NCBI GenBank assembly: GCA_030427505.1
Contig: JAUICH010000017.1
Coordinates: 1-64,000, forward strand
DNA length: 64,000 bases
Direction: 5' to 3'
Source: Verrucomicrobiia bacterium
GTDB taxonomy: Bacteria; Verrucomicrobiota; Verrucomicrobiia; Verrucomicrobiales; DEV007
Of this stretch, positions 50,123-59,239 are shown one piece after another; position 1 is the first letter of the stretch, and the number at the start of each line of letters is the position of its first letter. A program made the translations under genes and the position numbers. The notes beneath the pieces are model-generated. The model did no database searches and was not told the DNA's origin. It worked only from the letters and a program-made list of their open reading frames with translations.

Positions 50123-52009
50123 TCATTTTCGGCGCCTTCCTTTCCGCTTCACGCTCTCCGCCATCACCGTGGGTCCGATCATCTGCCAGAACACAAACTG
50201 TTTCTTGCCGCAATCGCCCCAGTCATTCGGCCCCAACGTGTCATCATGAACCCATCGTTGGATCTTGCGCCCGCCCACTTGCTCCACCACGAATTTCTCA
50301 CTCGTCCACTCCGTGAGAATCCCATCCGGCACCGGGTCCGGTAGCCACAACCGCGGTTCCTCCCGCCGGGCAATCTTCCCAAGGTAGAAATCGCATTTCA
50401 CGCCGTGGTCATAGTATTCAATGACCATCACTTGTTGTCCCGAATCGGTCCAGTCTTCCACCTCCCTCAAGTTCCGGCCCCGGAACTCGGAATGGAACCC
50501 CGAGCCCCGCGAGGGATGAACCGACCACCCCAAGGCCTGGCCCTTTAGGCACGCCTCATACACCCGTTTTTGCCGGTAGCGCGAATCGATCAGTCCTCCG
50601 AACGTGTAAAACGGTTTCCGCGGGTTCCCGACCCAGGGATAGGGCCGCGTCCGGAGCGAAAGAAACTCGTCCTCATCCGCGCACATCCCGAAATCCACCA
50701 GAAAGCTCTCTCCCCGTTCGTTCCAGGCGAACACCAGATATTTAATAATCTCCTTTTGCCGGTCCCCCGTGATCGTGAGCACCTTGGGCTTGAAGGGCAA
50801 CATTCCCACTTGTTCGCCGCGCTCGTAAACCAGCCCGAACCGTTCCCCCAGCACGATCCGTTTGCCGTCCCGTTCCTCCACCAGACCCCCGCGGAGGTTC
50901 AGAATCGCTGTATCCTTGAGCCCCATCTCCCGCGCTTCGATCGGGAGCCCCAGGTGGTTCGTCCGGAAATCGTCCTGAGCCGCGTGGTTAGGCGCCAGCA
51001 CGTGCGCCGTGAGCCACTTCTTGGCCAGCGCCCCCCAGCGCACCCCAGGGAAAGAGGAATACAGATCCGAGATATGGAAGCTCCGCACCCCGGGCTCCGG
51101 CGCCACGCTCCGCCCGTCCAGCTTCATCCGTTCCTTGAGTGCCGTGGGCACCCATTCCCCCTTGGCCACCATCGCCTTTTTCTGGCTCTCCCGGATCGGC
51201 TCGTGGCACTTTTGGCATTCGTAAAACGTCTCCGCCTCCACCCGGTCCAGATCCCAGCCCTCCGCCAGATCCTTACAGTGGCCGAACCTCAAAAACTCCC
51301 ACCTGAGTTCTATTCTCTCCCCGCAGTGTGGGCACGGCACCATCCATTTCTCCTGGCTCCCTTTAACATAGGCCCGGTGAATGATGCCCCCCTCATGCTG
51401 GGGTTTTCCCAGCACAAAAAGCAGCGCGTCGCTTACCGTCGTGAACCGCGATTGCATCGCGGAGTAGGTGGTTCCGTCCGGGAGATTCTCGTGATCCTCC
51501 GGCTCATCCAGCACGCCCAGGCGATACCACGTCTCCCGGAACGGGTTCGGGCTCCCGGAGCCCGCCACCGCGATCTCCATGTTGCGGAGCACGATGTGAA
51601 ACGTGGAAAAATCGTTGGGATCTTCGGAAACCTGATCCGCCGCGCAATCCTTCAGCGTCTCCGCCAGTCTAACCTTTGAAATGCGCCTCGCTTTGGTGAG
51701 CGAGTTGATCACATACCCCACGTTGCCCGGCCAGTGCTTCGGCATCCACCGGATCACGTTGAGCGTGGCCTCCGTGTAGCCGCTCTGGCTGGACTTCATC
51801 GCCGCCCCCTCCCGCGTGTCCGGATCTCGCGGGAGATCTTGCCACGCCCGCGTCCAGGGTGTCAGGCGGCTATCGTAACCCGTCACCTCCGCCGCCATCT
51901 TTTCGGAGAAACGCACGTTCGCATCCGCCCACTCCCACACCGGCTCCGTGGGTGAGCCCCGGAACGTGGAATCAAAGATCCCCAGCAAGAACGCCCGCTC
52001 CGCGATCAC
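50123..52009 (-). CDS. Terminase large subunit, gpA-type
   Basis: The 628-aa product matches the lambda gpA family. A deviant Walker A reads MKSSQSGYTEATLNVI, Walker B is RLGVLDEPEDH, and a central zinc region (CPHCGERIELRWEF, ECQKCHEPIRES) follows. The nuclease half has VLTITGDRQKEIIKYLVFAW. This family packages DNA from cos ends, which points to a cos mechanism. The start overlaps the small-subunit stop by four bases. Confidence 0.92.
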   Translation of the reverse strand: MIAERAFLLGIFDSTFRGSPTEPVWEWADANVRFSEKMAAEVTGYDSRLTPWTRAWQDLPRDPDTREGAAMKSSQSGYTEATLNVIRWMPKHWPGNVGYVINSLTKARRISKVRLAETLKDCAADQVSEDPNDFSTFHIVLRNMEIAVAGSGSPNPFRETWYRLGVLDEPEDHENLPDGTTYSAMQSRFTTVSDALLFVLGKPQHEGGIIHRAYVKGSQEKWMVPCPHCGERIELRWEFLRFGHCKDLAEGWDLDRVEAETFYECQKCHEPIRESQKKAMVAKGEWVPTALKERMKLDGRSVAPEPGVRSFHISDLYSSFPGVRWGALAKKWLTAHVLAPNHAAQDDFRTNHLGLPIEAREMGLKDTAILNLRGGLVEERDGKRIVLGERFGLVYERGEQVGMLPFKPKVLTITGDRQKEIIKYLVFAWNERGESFLVDFGMCADEDEFLSLRTRPYPWVGNPRKPFYTFGGLIDSRYRQKRVYEACLKGQALGWSVHPSRGSGFHSEFRGRNLREVEDWTDSGQQVMVIEYYDHGVKCDFYLGKIARREEPRLWLPDPVPDGILTEWTSEKFVVEQVGGRKIQRWVHDDTLGPNDWGDCGKKQFVFWQMIGPTVMAESVKRKGRRRK

Positions 52010-53031
52010 CCCGCCACCTCCGCGCTCTCACGCTCCGCCCCCTCCCGCACCGCCACCGAGAACTCGGAAGCACGGAGCTTCTTGAAACACTCATCCCTCG
52101 CCGCCACCGCCAGCGCCCGCCGTTCCCCCGCGTCCATCTCCGGCGCCACCGTCTCAAGCAGCTCCACCATTTGCGCCAACACGTTCCGGGCGATCGCCGC
52201 CGCCATGCTCACGATCTCCGCCACCAGCACGTTTTTCCGGAGGAGGTGCCCCCGTTCCTCCATAATCCGGTTATAGTCCTTCTCCCAAACCCGTTGGGTG
52301 CTCACCGCCTCCATCCACACCTTGCGCCACCGGTCCGCTTTGGCTTCCAAGCCATCCTCCAGAGCCCGCCGCATCTCGTTATATGCCGTCTCCGCCAGCG
52401 CCCGGGCTTGCCTCAACCCCAGGTCCGCCTCAATCTCAACATCCAAGTCCCCCAGCTTCACCGGCTCCGCCCGTTCCGGCTCCGCCTTCTCCTCCGCCGG
52501 CTTGCCGCCCTGGCCACCAGCCCCCGCCAGTTCCATCACCGGCGCCCGGCCCGCCCGTTGCTCGGCAATCGCCACCTCCACGATCTTGTCCGGAATCTTC
52601 GCCGTCATGTGCGCCCGCCACCAGAGCACCAAGGCATTGGCATCATGGAGCGGAGGCAGTTCCTTGAGCCCCGTGCCCCGTGCCTTGCCCGCCTCCTGGC
52701 CAATCGCCACCCAGGAACGCACCGTCCGGTCCGATTTCCCAAACCGCTCCCCGTAAATCTTGTAAGACTCCGGATACAGAATCCGGCCATCCTTCATCAC
52801 CCGCACCACCGCCTCCACCGGCCCCAGGCCATCGCCCGCCGCCAGCTCCTCACCGCCAGTCTCCCCAACCGGCTCACCCTTCTCCGCCCGCTCAGCTCGC
52901 TCCGCCTCCTTGAACCACGCCTCCAGGAGTTGGGATTGCCGGTCCGTGAGTGGCTTCCCCTCTCCCAATCGCTTTTCAATCACCCCGATTTCTGCCGCTC
53001 GGAGCTCCCTCGCCCTGTCCGCGTCTGCCAT
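52006..53031 (-). CDS. Putative terminase small subunit, long form
   Basis: The 341-aa product lies directly upstream of the large terminase (ATGA overlap). Near residues 80-115 it has a wing-helix-like stretch (YPESYKIYGERFGKSDRTVR followed by SWVAIGQEAG) as in small terminases, then a long helical C-terminus (LGLRQARALAETAYNEMRRA). It is about twice the usual length of the family. The 600-bp repeat region at 53032-53631 is immediately upstream. Confidence 0.65.
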   Translation of the reverse strand: MADADRARELRAAEIGVIEKRLGEGKPLTDRQSQLLEAWFKEAERAERAEKGEPVGETGGEELAAGDGLGPVEAVVRVMKDGRILYPESYKIYGERFGKSDRTVRSWVAIGQEAGKARGTGLKELPPLHDANALVLWWRAHMTAKIPDKIVEVAIAEQRAGRAPVMELAGAGGQGGKPAEEKAEPERAEPVKLGDLDVEIEADLGLRQARALAETAYNEMRRALEDGLEAKADRWRKVWMEAVSTQRVWEKDYNRIMEERGHLLRKNVLVAEIVSMAAAIARNVLAQMVELLETVAPEMDAGERRALAVAARDECFKKLRASEFSVAVREGAERESAEVAG

Positions 53032-53631
53032 GCACCTCGATTTCTGCCAGTTACCCCAAACCAGCAGTCAAAAGCGGCAATCCCGGCGGCACCCCGCCCA
53101 TGCACCATGCGCCCCGCCACCACCCAGCCCCGCGCCTCATGCATGGGCAGCGGCAGAAAAATTTTCGGCCTCCGGCACCATTTCTACCATTTGGACTCGC
53201 TCAATACGACCAACGAGGCCCATGCAGGAGACTCCTTACCCCCCCGGCTTTATGGTGCTGGCCACCGAACATTTTCCGCCGCCCATCTGCCCATGCATTA
53301 CCCCCGGACCGCCTAACCGCCTTACTTTTCACAAACCCCTACCTGACAGACTAAACCTATCTACGATTTTCCTTTTCCCAAAGTAAGGCGGTTAGGTGGT
53401 CCAACACCATAACCCCCTCCCCCTCAAGCCCCCGCGTGGACCACCTACGAGACCGCCTCGCGATTTTTTAGCCGTGGAGGCGGTCCGGGCCACTTGCTCG
53501 CCCTCTTTCATCGGCCAAAAACCCCGCCTTTTGTCGCCAGCGACAAGCCCTTGGACCACCTCCCACCTCCCGGACCGCCTTCCATAGACCGCCTCGCGGT
53601 CCTCTGGACCGCCTAAAAAATTTCGTCAGAC
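53032..53631. other. Repeat-rich non-coding region: candidate cos site and replication origin
   Basis: This is the longest gene-free stretch in the prophage, between the primase-helicase and terminase genes. Near the terminase side CCCATGCA occurs at 53097-53104, 53219-53226 and 53290-53297 and inverted at 53140-53147. Toward the primase side GGACC(A/G)CC occurs at 53306, 53438, 53553, 53572 and 53606 and inverted at 53395, 53479 and 53595 (first base given), with AGACCGCC variants. A 23-bp inverted repeat (53306-53328 and 53380-53402, one mismatch) and a TTGTCGC/GCGACAA hairpin (53532-53548) are also present. gpA-type phages carry cos just upstream of the small terminase. Confidence 0.6.
53306..53402. 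repeat. 23-bp inverted repeat in the candidate origin
   Basis: Bases 53306-53328 (GGACCGCCTAACCGCC...) and 53380-53402 are inverse complements with one mismatch, separated by 51 AT-richer bases (about 53329-53379). Each arm contains one GGACC(A/G)CC word at its outer end. Such a layout is common at origins and at terminase-binding sites. Confidence 0.7.
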
Positions 53632-55959
53632 TCACTCCTCATCCGGCGTGGACCGTCCGACCTCCACGCCAGCCAGCCAACGCACCTTCTCCTTTTGCCC
53701 CGGCGGGATGCTCCGGCGCCGCCGCTCCTGGAGCTCAGGCCGCACCCGGCACACCTCCCTCACAAACGGCATTTGATCCGTGGTGAACGGCTTTACCCCG
53801 TAGTGCTCACACCACTCCACAAAGCGATCCAGGAGATCTTGATTGGTGCACCATGAGCTCTCCGCCGCGTCCAGCTTCACCCACATATCCCCAGCCTCCA
53901 GAAACGATTTCACCTGGTTCCGGTGGCGCATCAGCTCATTGATCGCCTCAATGTTCCCCCTGGTGTGAGCAAAGTGTCCCCTAGCATGAAGCCGCCGGTA
54001 GCCCTCCACCGCCCACCGGAAAATCCCCGGGAGCTCCTTGAGGAGCTTCTCCTTGAGCCGGAAATCCTGCTGTTCCCTTGGGATCGATTTCATCCAGTTC
54101 ATTTGGAGAAACCGCCGCCCAAACCCATCCCCAGCATCCGGAGTGTGAGCCACCACGTTGGAAGTCATCACAAACCGGCCTTGAGGAAGGAAAGAAAAAC
54201 CCGGCTTGTGTTTCCGGTCCACATAGACTGGCTCATTCGCCGCGATTTGCTTGATCAAGCCAATATGCTTCCACGAGTTCTTCGTGAGCTCTCCGGCTAG
54301 ATAGAGCCGTTTACCCACCAGAGATCCCCGGGTGAACGGGTTGTCCAGTTCCTCCAATTGGAGCGCCAACGTGTTCTCTTGGCCCACCAAAGCGGACAGA
54401 ATATCCACCACCGTGGACTTCCCCGTGCCCCCCGGCCCAAACAGGAAAAAGAACACGTGGTAAGAGATCCCTGGAATCGCGCAATAGCCATACATCTCCT
54501 GGACTTGGTTACGCTCATCCTCCTCCGGCTTCATCTCTTGGAGCCACTCCAAGAACCGGGGACACTCCGCCCTTTCGTCCCACTCCACCGGGAGTTGCGT
54601 GGTGGACCGGAACCGCCGGTCATGAGGCAACAGCTCCCCGGTGAGCACGTTGAGCATACCGCTCCGGCAGTTCACCAAGTGCGGTATCTCCACCGCGTTC
54701 AATCGGTCCGGATGGCAATACTCAGCCGAGCGCATCAGCCACACCACCGATTCAATCAGGCTCTTGGAGATCATCGGCTCCGTGAGTCCATCGCTCCTCA
54801 GCGCTTCTCTCACCCAGGCCTCCACCTTCTCCGGGCTCCTCACATCCACATACCGGCCTCCCCGGTCCCATTGCCAGAAATCCCCCGAGTGCATCAGGTC
54901 ATGGAGCTTAACTAAGCGATTCGCCATCCGGTCCTGGAGGATCGTGATGCCGCCCCGGTCCCCCACCGTGTAGAGCCGATCGAAAGCGATCTCCTTGGGC
55001 ACCGTCGTCTCCTCCGCCATCCCACGGAGTTCCCTCCTCACCGCTTCCCCATCCACCTCACCGCGTTTCTGACTCAGCCCGGCCAGATACCCCGCCACCG
55101 TCGCCGGTTCGGATTCGGGCGGAGCATACACCTTGCCCATCTCCAGCAAGTGAAGCCGCCGGCAATGGTCCAGCACTTGCCGCACGAATCCCCTCGCCCT
55201 GGCATCATCCATCTCCGACACCACCACCACCCACCGCTTGCCCAGCACCTCAAACAGCTCCGGCCCCATCTCCAGGCCAAAGAGCGCCACCCCATGGAGC
55301 CCCACCCCACGGAGCGCCTCCGCCGCTTCCTCGCCTTCCGTGGCCCACACCGGTTCCCACTCCGGCACTTTTGCCAGATAGGCCACCGCCGCCTCCAGCG
55401 CCTCATTGCCGCCCTCCGTGGCAAACACCCGCCCCCGGAGCGCCTCTAGCTGATTCGCCACCGTCACCAGCCCCCGGCCCACGTCCCCATCCATCGCCTC
55501 CGTTTGGAGCCGTTCCCCCATGAGCCAAATCTCCCGGCGCCGCCAGAAATCCTCCAGCGTTCGGAGATAAAGCGGAAGCATCGATGGGGTGGGCACATCA
55601 TCCACCAGTTCCCCCACCGTTCCCGCGCCACCCACCTCCTCCATTTTTCCGGACTGCAAAAGCGCCGCGTTCAGCCCGATCAAATCAAAAGTGCCATCCG
55701 CCCTCCACAGCGACACCATCACCATCCAGAGCGTTCGATGAGCCGGAACGAAAAAGGCGCAATTTCCGCTCCGCGGCATCCCCTCGCCAATCTTCGCCAG
55801 CACCTCCGGCACACACCTCACCGGAGCTTGCAGACAGCACGAGAGCACCGCCCTCTCCGTGTCACGGCTCACCGGCAGACTTTGCCCTAACAAAGCCCCC
55901 TGATCGCCTTTCCCGTTCCCTTTGCCCTTTCCCCTTCCCCCGTTCGATTTTCCCGCCAT
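53632..55959 (-). CDS. Primase-helicase: DnaB-N domain fused to SF3 helicase
   Basis: The 775-aa product starts with a DnaB-type N-terminal domain (about 30-150: RDTERAVLSCCLQAPVRCVP, FFVPAHRTLWMVMVSLWRAD). A middle part follows with VVVVSEMDDARARGFV, toprim-like at best. The C-terminal half is a P4/D5-type superfamily 3 helicase: FLFGPGGTGKSTVVDILSAL (Walker A), KRLYLAGELTKNS (Walker B region), and RFVMTSNVVAHTPDAGDGFG followed by RRF. It would start and drive phage replication, with the adjacent repeat region as likely origin. DnaB-N joined to SF3 instead of RecA-type helicase is uncommon. Confidence 0.85.
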   Translation of the reverse strand: MAGKSNGGRGKGKGNGKGDQGALLGQSLPVSRDTERAVLSCCLQAPVRCVPEVLAKIGEGMPRSGNCAFFVPAHRTLWMVMVSLWRADGTFDLIGLNAALLQSGKMEEVGGAGTVGELVDDVPTPSMLPLYLRTLEDFWRRREIWLMGERLQTEAMDGDVGRGLVTVANQLEALRGRVFATEGGNEALEAAVAYLAKVPEWEPVWATEGEEAAEALRGVGLHGVALFGLEMGPELFEVLGKRWVVVVSEMDDARARGFVRQVLDHCRRLHLLEMGKVYAPPESEPATVAGYLAGLSQKRGEVDGEAVRRELRGMAEETTVPKEIAFDRLYTVGDRGGITILQDRMANRLVKLHDLMHSGDFWQWDRGGRYVDVRSPEKVEAWVREALRSDGLTEPMISKSLIESVVWLMRSAEYCHPDRLNAVEIPHLVNCRSGMLNVLTGELLPHDRRFRSTTQLPVEWDERAECPRFLEWLQEMKPEEDERNQVQEMYGYCAIPGISYHVFFFLFGPGGTGKSTVVDILSALVGQENTLALQLEELDNPFTRGSLVGKRLYLAGELTKNSWKHIGLIKQIAANEPVYVDRKHKPGFSFLPQGRFVMTSNVVAHTPDAGDGFGRRFLQMNWMKSIPREQQDFRLKEKLLKELPGIFRWAVEGYRRLHARGHFAHTRGNIEAINELMRHRNQVKSFLEAGDMWVKLDAAESSWCTNQDLLDRFVEWCEHYGVKPFTTDQMPFVREVCRVRPELQERRRRSIPPGQKEKVRWLAGVEVGRSTPDEE

Positions 55960-56048
55960 AGATCTCTGGTTTGCGTCTATTCACCGCCCCAGGCTCCCCA
56001 AGCGCCGCCAAACGCCTCCAGAGCCCGGCATTCAGGAAGAGAGAGCGC

Positions 56049-57791
56049 CTAGCCCTCCTCCACCGCTTCCACCGGCTGATGCTCCGGCAGCGACACCCCG
56101 TAGAGCTCCACCAGCCGTTTCCAAGCCTCCGAATCCTCCAGGGAATCGCCCTCCCACAGATCGAACCAATAGAGCGCCCAGGAGCACACACAAAGTGAGG
56201 CAAACCCTCCCCACTCACGCTCAAAGCCCGGCCACCTCGCGAACACACTTTTTTGAGAGTCCGGTTCCACCCGGTCCAGCGCCATGAGAACGTGCATCGC
56301 CGGATATTGCTCTCCCCCCAATCCCAGCATCCCCGCGGAGATCAGAAAGGCCGCACACTCCCGCTCGAACTCATTCCGATCCTCCACCTTTTTCGTGGGG
56401 GTCAGTAAACCAGATCCCGGCCGCACCATCCCCTCGATCGCCAAAAGCATCGCCCGGGCCGTCTCCGCCCGCTCCGCCGCTTCCGTCTCCTCATCCCGCT
56501 CCGCGTGCTTTGCCTGGCTTTGCTGCGCCTGCTTGTCCTTGCTCTCCACCGCCGGGAAAGGGCACATCGCCATATCCTCCGCGTGAGCCACCCGGGCCGC
56601 GTCAATCACCAAGTGACGGTTAACCAAGAGCCTCACCACCATCTCCCCATCACAGGCCGCATACAGCGGAGCGCCAAACTTGCCCGCCAGCTCCCCCCAG
56701 GTCTCGCCCGGCACCTTGCCCGGAGCCAGTTCCTTCCCTTTCGGCACCGCCTCCGCCAGCCGCCACGGGCTATCCGCCCCCGCCCTCAGAAACGTGGAAT
56801 CCTGCTCAAACAGCTCCCGGCACACCGCGAAATCCAGAATCTCAATGTCGATCCCGTGCTCCTTGCGGATCGCCCCCTCCATGCCCGCCCAGCGCTTCCG
56901 GTCCTCCGCGGGCTTGAGATATCGGTTCCGGATCAGCCTCTCCGCCTCCGCCTGGCTCCCCGCTTTCGCCGCCGCCTCCAGCGCTGCCATCCGCGCCGTG
57001 CCCGGCCCGCTCTCCGCGTTCTCACACATCTCCACCGGCACCTTGAGCCCCGCCTCCGCCACGTAGAGTTTCACCTCCCCGGCATCCACCTTTTCCAGCC
57101 ACTCCTGCGGCAGTTCCAGCAATCGCAAGCAACGGTGCACCCTCGTCTTAGGCACGCCCAACGTCCTGGAGATCTCCCTCTCTGAAGCCCCAAAGCCCGC
57201 CATTCGCTCATACCCCAGCGCCTCCTCCACCGGCGTTAGATCGTCCCGTTGCAGATTCTCGATCATCTGAATCCGGAGCACCGTTTCATCATCCAGTTCC
57301 CGGATCACCACCGGCAGTTCCATCTCCTTCGCCGGGAACTCCGCGCCCATGCCCTCCTCACATAGGCACGTGGCCCGCCACCGCCGCTCCCCACAGACAA
57401 TCTCCACCGGCCCGTCCGCCCGCCTCCGGCCCGTGATCGGCTGAGCCACCCCGTCGTGATACACACTCTCCGCCAGCTCCCGCAGCTTCACCGGATCGAA
57501 CCGCTTCCGCGGCTGCAGCGGAGACGGGATCACATCATGGGGACGGAACACCACGATCATCCGCGGATCATCCTCCCCCTTCCGTTTCTCCACCGCCTTC
57601 GGCGCCACCCCGCCCCCTTGCCGGTTCCGCGCCCGCTCCCGCCGCTTTTGCACCCGCTTCACCAGCCGGTTCACCTCCAGAGCATCCATCCCAAATTCCC
57701 GCGACGCCTCCTCATAACCACCCTTGCCGTGCTCAGCGTTCCAACGCTCCACAAAATCCACCACCTCATTTTCCTGTTTTAACGATTTCAT
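56049..57791 (-). CDS. ParB/Spo0J-like protein
   Basis: ATG 57791 follows the initiation word GATTGGGAGTTAG. The 580-aa product has the ParB N-domain: PLQPRKRFDPVKLRELAESV, QPITGRRRADGPVEIVCGER followed by RWRA, and a strong ENLQRDDLTPVEEALGYERM. An HTH follows (ASEREISRTLGVPKTRVHRC). A long C-terminal part is unassigned. No ParA is present. Phage ParB-like proteins may act in plasmid-like maintenance or as transcriptional or nuclease factors. Confidence 0.8.
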   Translation of the reverse strand: MKSLKQENEVVDFVERWNAEHGKGGYEEASREFGMDALEVNRLVKRVQKRRERARNRQGGGVAPKAVEKRKGEDDPRMIVVFRPHDVIPSPLQPRKRFDPVKLRELAESVYHDGVAQPITGRRRADGPVEIVCGERRWRATCLCEEGMGAEFPAKEMELPVVIRELDDETVLRIQMIENLQRDDLTPVEEALGYERMAGFGASEREISRTLGVPKTRVHRCLRLLELPQEWLEKVDAGEVKLYVAEAGLKVPVEMCENAESGPGTARMAALEAAAKAGSQAEAERLIRNRYLKPAEDRKRWAGMEGAIRKEHGIDIEILDFAVCRELFEQDSTFLRAGADSPWRLAEAVPKGKELAPGKVPGETWGELAGKFGAPLYAACDGEMVVRLLVNRHLVIDAARVAHAEDMAMCPFPAVESKDKQAQQSQAKHAERDEETEAAERAETARAMLLAIEGMVRPGSGLLTPTKKVEDRNEFERECAAFLISAGMLGLGGEQYPAMHVLMALDRVEPDSQKSVFARWPGFEREWGGFASLCVCSWALYWFDLWEGDSLEDSEAWKRLVELYGVSLPEHQPVEAVEEG

Positions 57792-57829
57792 ATCTAACTC
57801 CCAATCTGTTCTCCGCTCACCGTTTGCGG

Positions 57830-58237
57830 TCATTCAACCTCCGATGTCAGCACCGGCTCCACCCCGGCCAAATAGTGTTCCAAAGAACTATGGCGCCTCA
57901 CGGTAGGATGATGGTAGAACGCGCATGTCTCTGGAGATGCGGCGTGATGTTCTGCCACATCGCTAACGAAACTTATGGGAATACCGGCTCCTATCGCGAT
58001 GCCCATTTCCACATGAGTCCCTCTGCCTCCCGGCCAAAGAACTATCACCTCATCCGCCTCAAGAACGCCCCTCGCCTCACTCTTTGCCACTTCCTCAATA
58101 ACCTCCATTCCCCTTCGCCATACCGCCCCGTGGCGTGTCCAGTCGTAGGTGATCTTGTGACCCAACGCCGCCAGAGCATCTCTCAAGCGGTTGTGCTCTG
58201 CATGGTTCTCTAGTCTTGTCGCGATATAGAATCTCAT
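57830..58237 (-). CDS. Nucleoside 2-deoxyribosyltransferase-like protein
   Basis: From ATG 58237 (same GATTGGGAGTTAG ribosome word as the ParB gene) the product is 135 aa. The fold signature is clear: RFYIATRLENHAEHNRLRDA, ITYDWTRHG, then EADEVIVLWPGGRGTHVEMG and IAIGAGIPI, where the GTHVEMG Glu is the catalytic nucleophile position. The family exchanges bases on deoxynucleosides or cleaves nucleotides. It may serve nucleotide salvage or DNA modification by the phage. Confidence 0.8.
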   Translation of the reverse strand: MRFYIATRLENHAEHNRLRDALAALGHKITYDWTRHGAVWRRGMEVIEEVAKSEARGVLEADEVIVLWPGGRGTHVEMGIAIGAGIPISFVSDVAEHHAASPETCAFYHHPTVRRHSSLEHYLAGVEPVLTSEVE

Positions 58238-58299
58238 TTTACTAACTCCCAATCTGTTCTCCGTTGTCTCTGTTATCTCCTGTTCAGAAATCCCCTCAC

Positions 58300-58923
58300 T
58301 CACGCCCCCGCCCGCGTGGGCCGGAACGTCCGGTGGAGCCGGTCCCGCCCCGCCGAATCCGCCCGGTTCGAATTGCCCGCCGCCCGCGCCTTGTAAATCG
58401 CCACCAGCCCGCTCCGTTTTTGCCGCGTGCATCGCGTCCCGCGGAACTCCGCCTCCTCTAGCTTTTTCGTGATCAGCCGCTTGAGCCGGGCCGAGATCGC
58501 CGCCCGGCCCTCCCCCGCCTTCTTGCCGATCTCGTCCAGCGTCATCTTGTCGAAAGGAGGCATCTCCAGGTAGTAGGCAAACACCATCGCGTTCAGCCCC
58601 ACGCTCACCACGTCCGGATCTTTCGCCGGATCGCCCAGGATCTCCCGGAGCCCCGCCCGGAGCCCCGCGCCCATCTCCCGGAGCGCCTCCAGCAAGCCCT
58701 CCTCCTTCATCTCCTCCACCGTCTTGGGATCTTTCTTGAGCAGATCCAGGAAAGGCGTCCGCATATCAAAAGCCGAATACCCCGAGCCCGTCGCCCCGCC
58801 GCTCACCACCTCCGTTTGTTCCGGGAACCACCCCGCCGAATCCAGGAGCCGCGCGTCCAGAATCTCGTTCCGGTCCTGCGTCCCCTGCTTATCATCCGAA
58901 CCAGAATTGCGTTTCTGTCCCAT
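58300..58923 (-). CDS. Phage regulator-like protein with HTH
   Basis: The 207-aa product has a Gly/Ser-rich start and a helix-turn-helix-like section (KMTLDEIGKKAGEGRAAISA followed by RLKRLITKK), then a basic tail. It lies upstream of the deoxyribosyltransferase and ParB genes. It may be an early transcription factor; no family is recognised. Confidence 0.5.
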   Translation of the reverse strand: MGQKRNSGSDDKQGTQDRNEILDARLLDSAGWFPEQTEVVSGGATGSGYSAFDMRTPFLDLLKKDPKTVEEMKEEGLLEALREMGAGLRAGLREILGDPAKDPDVVSVGLNAMVFAYYLEMPPFDKMTLDEIGKKAGEGRAAISARLKRLITKKLEEAEFRGTRCTRQKRSGLVAIYKARAAGNSNRADSAGRDRLHRTFRPTRAGA

Positions 58924-58931
58924 AAAAAAAT

Positions 58932-58957
58932 CAGTGTCCTCCGTGTTATCAGTGGTT
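58932..58957 (+). repeat. 'CAGTGTCCTCCGTGTTATC' intergenic repeat
   Basis: A looser member of the ACAGAG family between the genes at 58949 and 58923: cagtgtcctccgtgttatca followed by gtggtt. It overlaps the end of the 80-aa gene. Confidence 0.45.
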
Positions 58958-59191
58958 AACCAAATTCCTGAGCCGTCCCCGCGCCCGCCGGATCTCCGCG
59001 TTCGCCTCCGCCTTGTCCTCCTCTGTCATGCAGGCCAGTTGCTCCCGCTCTCCGCGAGGCACCACCTCCCCCTTGTGCAGTTCCCCCCACTCCTCCCGCG
59101 TAACCGTCTTGCTCACCTCCCCCGTTACCTTGAGCCAGATCCCCCACACCCCCGCCACGGAACTCCGGATGTATAAGACTTTCCTTTCCAT
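58949..59191 (-). CDS. Small phage protein, unknown
   Basis: The 80-aa product starts MERKVLYIRSSVAGVWGIWL and has a charged helical end (EEDKAEANAEIRRARGRLRN). Early region, function unknown. Confidence 0.45.
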   Translation of the reverse strand: MERKVLYIRSSVAGVWGIWLKVTGEVSKTVTREEWGELHKGEVVPRGEREQLACMTEEDKAEANAEIRRARGRLRNLVNH

Positions 59192-59239
59192 TGGCTTTCA
59201 GGAGTTCTTAACTATTGAGGCAAAATTTTTTTGGCTCCG

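Noticed and set aside
51859-53316. 485-aa plus-strand open frame opposite terminase small subunit
   Set aside because: Shadow composition; it would also cover the repeat-rich non-coding region.
53301-53640. GGACC(A/G)CC cluster as a CRISPR array
   Set aside because: Repeats are only 8 bp, in both orientations and with irregular spacing, and no cas gene is present.
56049-57791. Complete ParABS partition system
   Set aside because: No ParA ATPase lies next to the ParB-like gene or elsewhere in the prophage.
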